Origin: Streptomyces sp. NRRL WC-3618
GTDB lineage: Bacteria; Actinomycetota; Actinomycetes; Streptomycetales; Streptomycetaceae
DNA length: 64,000 nt
Assembly (NCBI RefSeq): GCF_001280005.1
Contig: NZ_LGDW01000073.1
Span: 1 to 64,000 of the forward strand
Reading direction: 5' to 3'
The notes under the pieces are model-generated. The model saw only the letters and a list, made by a program, of their open reading frames with translations, was not told where the DNA came from and searched no databases. Positions 63,731-64,000 of this stretch are shown one piece after another. Each line of letters starts with the position of its first letter. Position 1 is the first letter of the stretch. Position numbers and translations under genes: made by a program.

Positions 63731-64000
63731 CTACGCGTCGGAGTACTTCGCGTCCGCCGCCGGGTCCAGGGCCAGTCGGTAGCCGCGTTTGACGACCGTC
63801 TGGATCAGTTTGGGTACGCCCAGCGCTGTGCGCAGGCGGGCCATCGCCGTTTCCACGGCATGCTCGTCGCGGCCGGCCCCGGGCAGTGCGCGCAGGAGTT
63901 CGGCGCGGGCGACGACCCAGCCCGGCTGCCGGGACAGCGCCCGCAGCAGGGACATTCCGGCGGGCGGTACGGGTCGCAGGGCGCCGTCGACGAGGACGGC
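63731..64000 (-). CDS. OmpR-type winged-helix protein, C-terminal part
   Basis: A partial gene: its 5-prime part lies beyond the window end. The 89 codons seen (VLVDGALRPVPPAGMSLLRALSRQPGWVVARAELLRALPGAGRDEHAVETAMARLRTALGVPKLIQTVVKRGYRLAL) form the winged-helix DNA-binding domain of OmpR/PhoB-type regulators, with AVETAMARLRTALG as recognition helix and KRGYRL as the wing. In actinobacteria such a domain is often fused to a uroporphyrinogen-III synthase-like (HemD) domain or a receiver; the missing part would decide. Confidence 0.8.
   Translation of the reverse strand, partial: AVLVDGALRPVPPAGMSLLRALSRQPGWVVARAELLRALPGAGRDEHAVETAMARLRTALGVPKLIQTVVKRGYRLALDPAADAKYSDA

Overview
The window is high-GC actinobacterial chromosome, almost certainly Streptomyces. 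The evidence is strong G/C at third codon positions, GTG starts with GGAGG-type ribosome sites, an SsgA-family sporulation gene, DasR-type operators beside GlcNAc phosphotransferase genes, a CysM/CysO/Mec cysteine module and an ECF sigma/anti-sigma pair resembling SigU/RsuA. From memory, the gene order (bcp, rdgB, rph, nagF, cysM, clpS, pncB, M6 protease, ssgG, hppD, murA, hup, malic enzyme, HelD, sigU) matches the core of the S. coelicolor chromosome, so most of the window is conserved backbone with small accessory insertions.

Layout. 0.1-3.6 kb: an ABC-2 exporter operon and a DUF1707 protein, on the minus strand. 3.8-6.4 kb: a class A penicillin-binding protein. 6.5-9.2 kb: a GroES-like protein, DUF3618, Bcp, an unusual HNH protein with helix repeats, and tRNA-Leu. 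9.2-13.8 kb: rdgB, a lipoprotein, rph, then divergent nagF and nagE-type genes sharing three DasR boxes, and an MBL hydrolase. 14-16.6 kb: a membrane-anchored PemK/MazF protein, cysM, cysO, a Cys-ending leader peptide and the JAMM protease mec. 16.6-20.7 kb: DUF2017, clpS, pncB, pncA, then a scar with a broken PPOX-like gene and a hairpin resembling the right end of an IS605/TnpB element. 20.8-31.4 kb: M6 protease, two RDD proteins, ssgG, a GlcD-type oxidase, a TPR protein and hppD. 31.5-41.6 kb: an Lrp regulator, a quaternary-amine ABC system without binding protein, an ArsR-type regulator, a Lon-domain protein, IclR, a DEAD helicase, a Doc module and an MFS exporter. 41.9-48.0 kb: tRNA-Cys, a SUKH-4-like protein and an atypical molybdo-hydroxylase operon. 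48.3-53.1 kb: GH20 hexosaminidase with its sugar ABC transporter. 53.3-64 kb: DUF3039, YqgE, murA, hup, malic enzyme, HelD, sigma/anti-sigma, CGNR, and the end of an OmpR-type winged-helix gene.

Themes. Amino-sugar use is represented twice: the PTS pair under DasR boxes, and a GH20 enzyme coupled to an ABC importer. Sulfur metabolism forms a self-contained set (carrier, processing protease, synthase, leader peptide). NAD salvage (pncA, pncB) sits beside clpS.

Most unusual observations: an XDH-type large subunit that appears to lack the catalytic Glu, with an FeS partner carrying about 345 extra N-terminal residues; an HNH protein with four helix repeats beside tRNA-Leu; a perfect 58-bp palindrome; and short tandem duplications that span the stop codons of at least five unrelated genes. 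All calls come from reading the sequence; no database search was possible.
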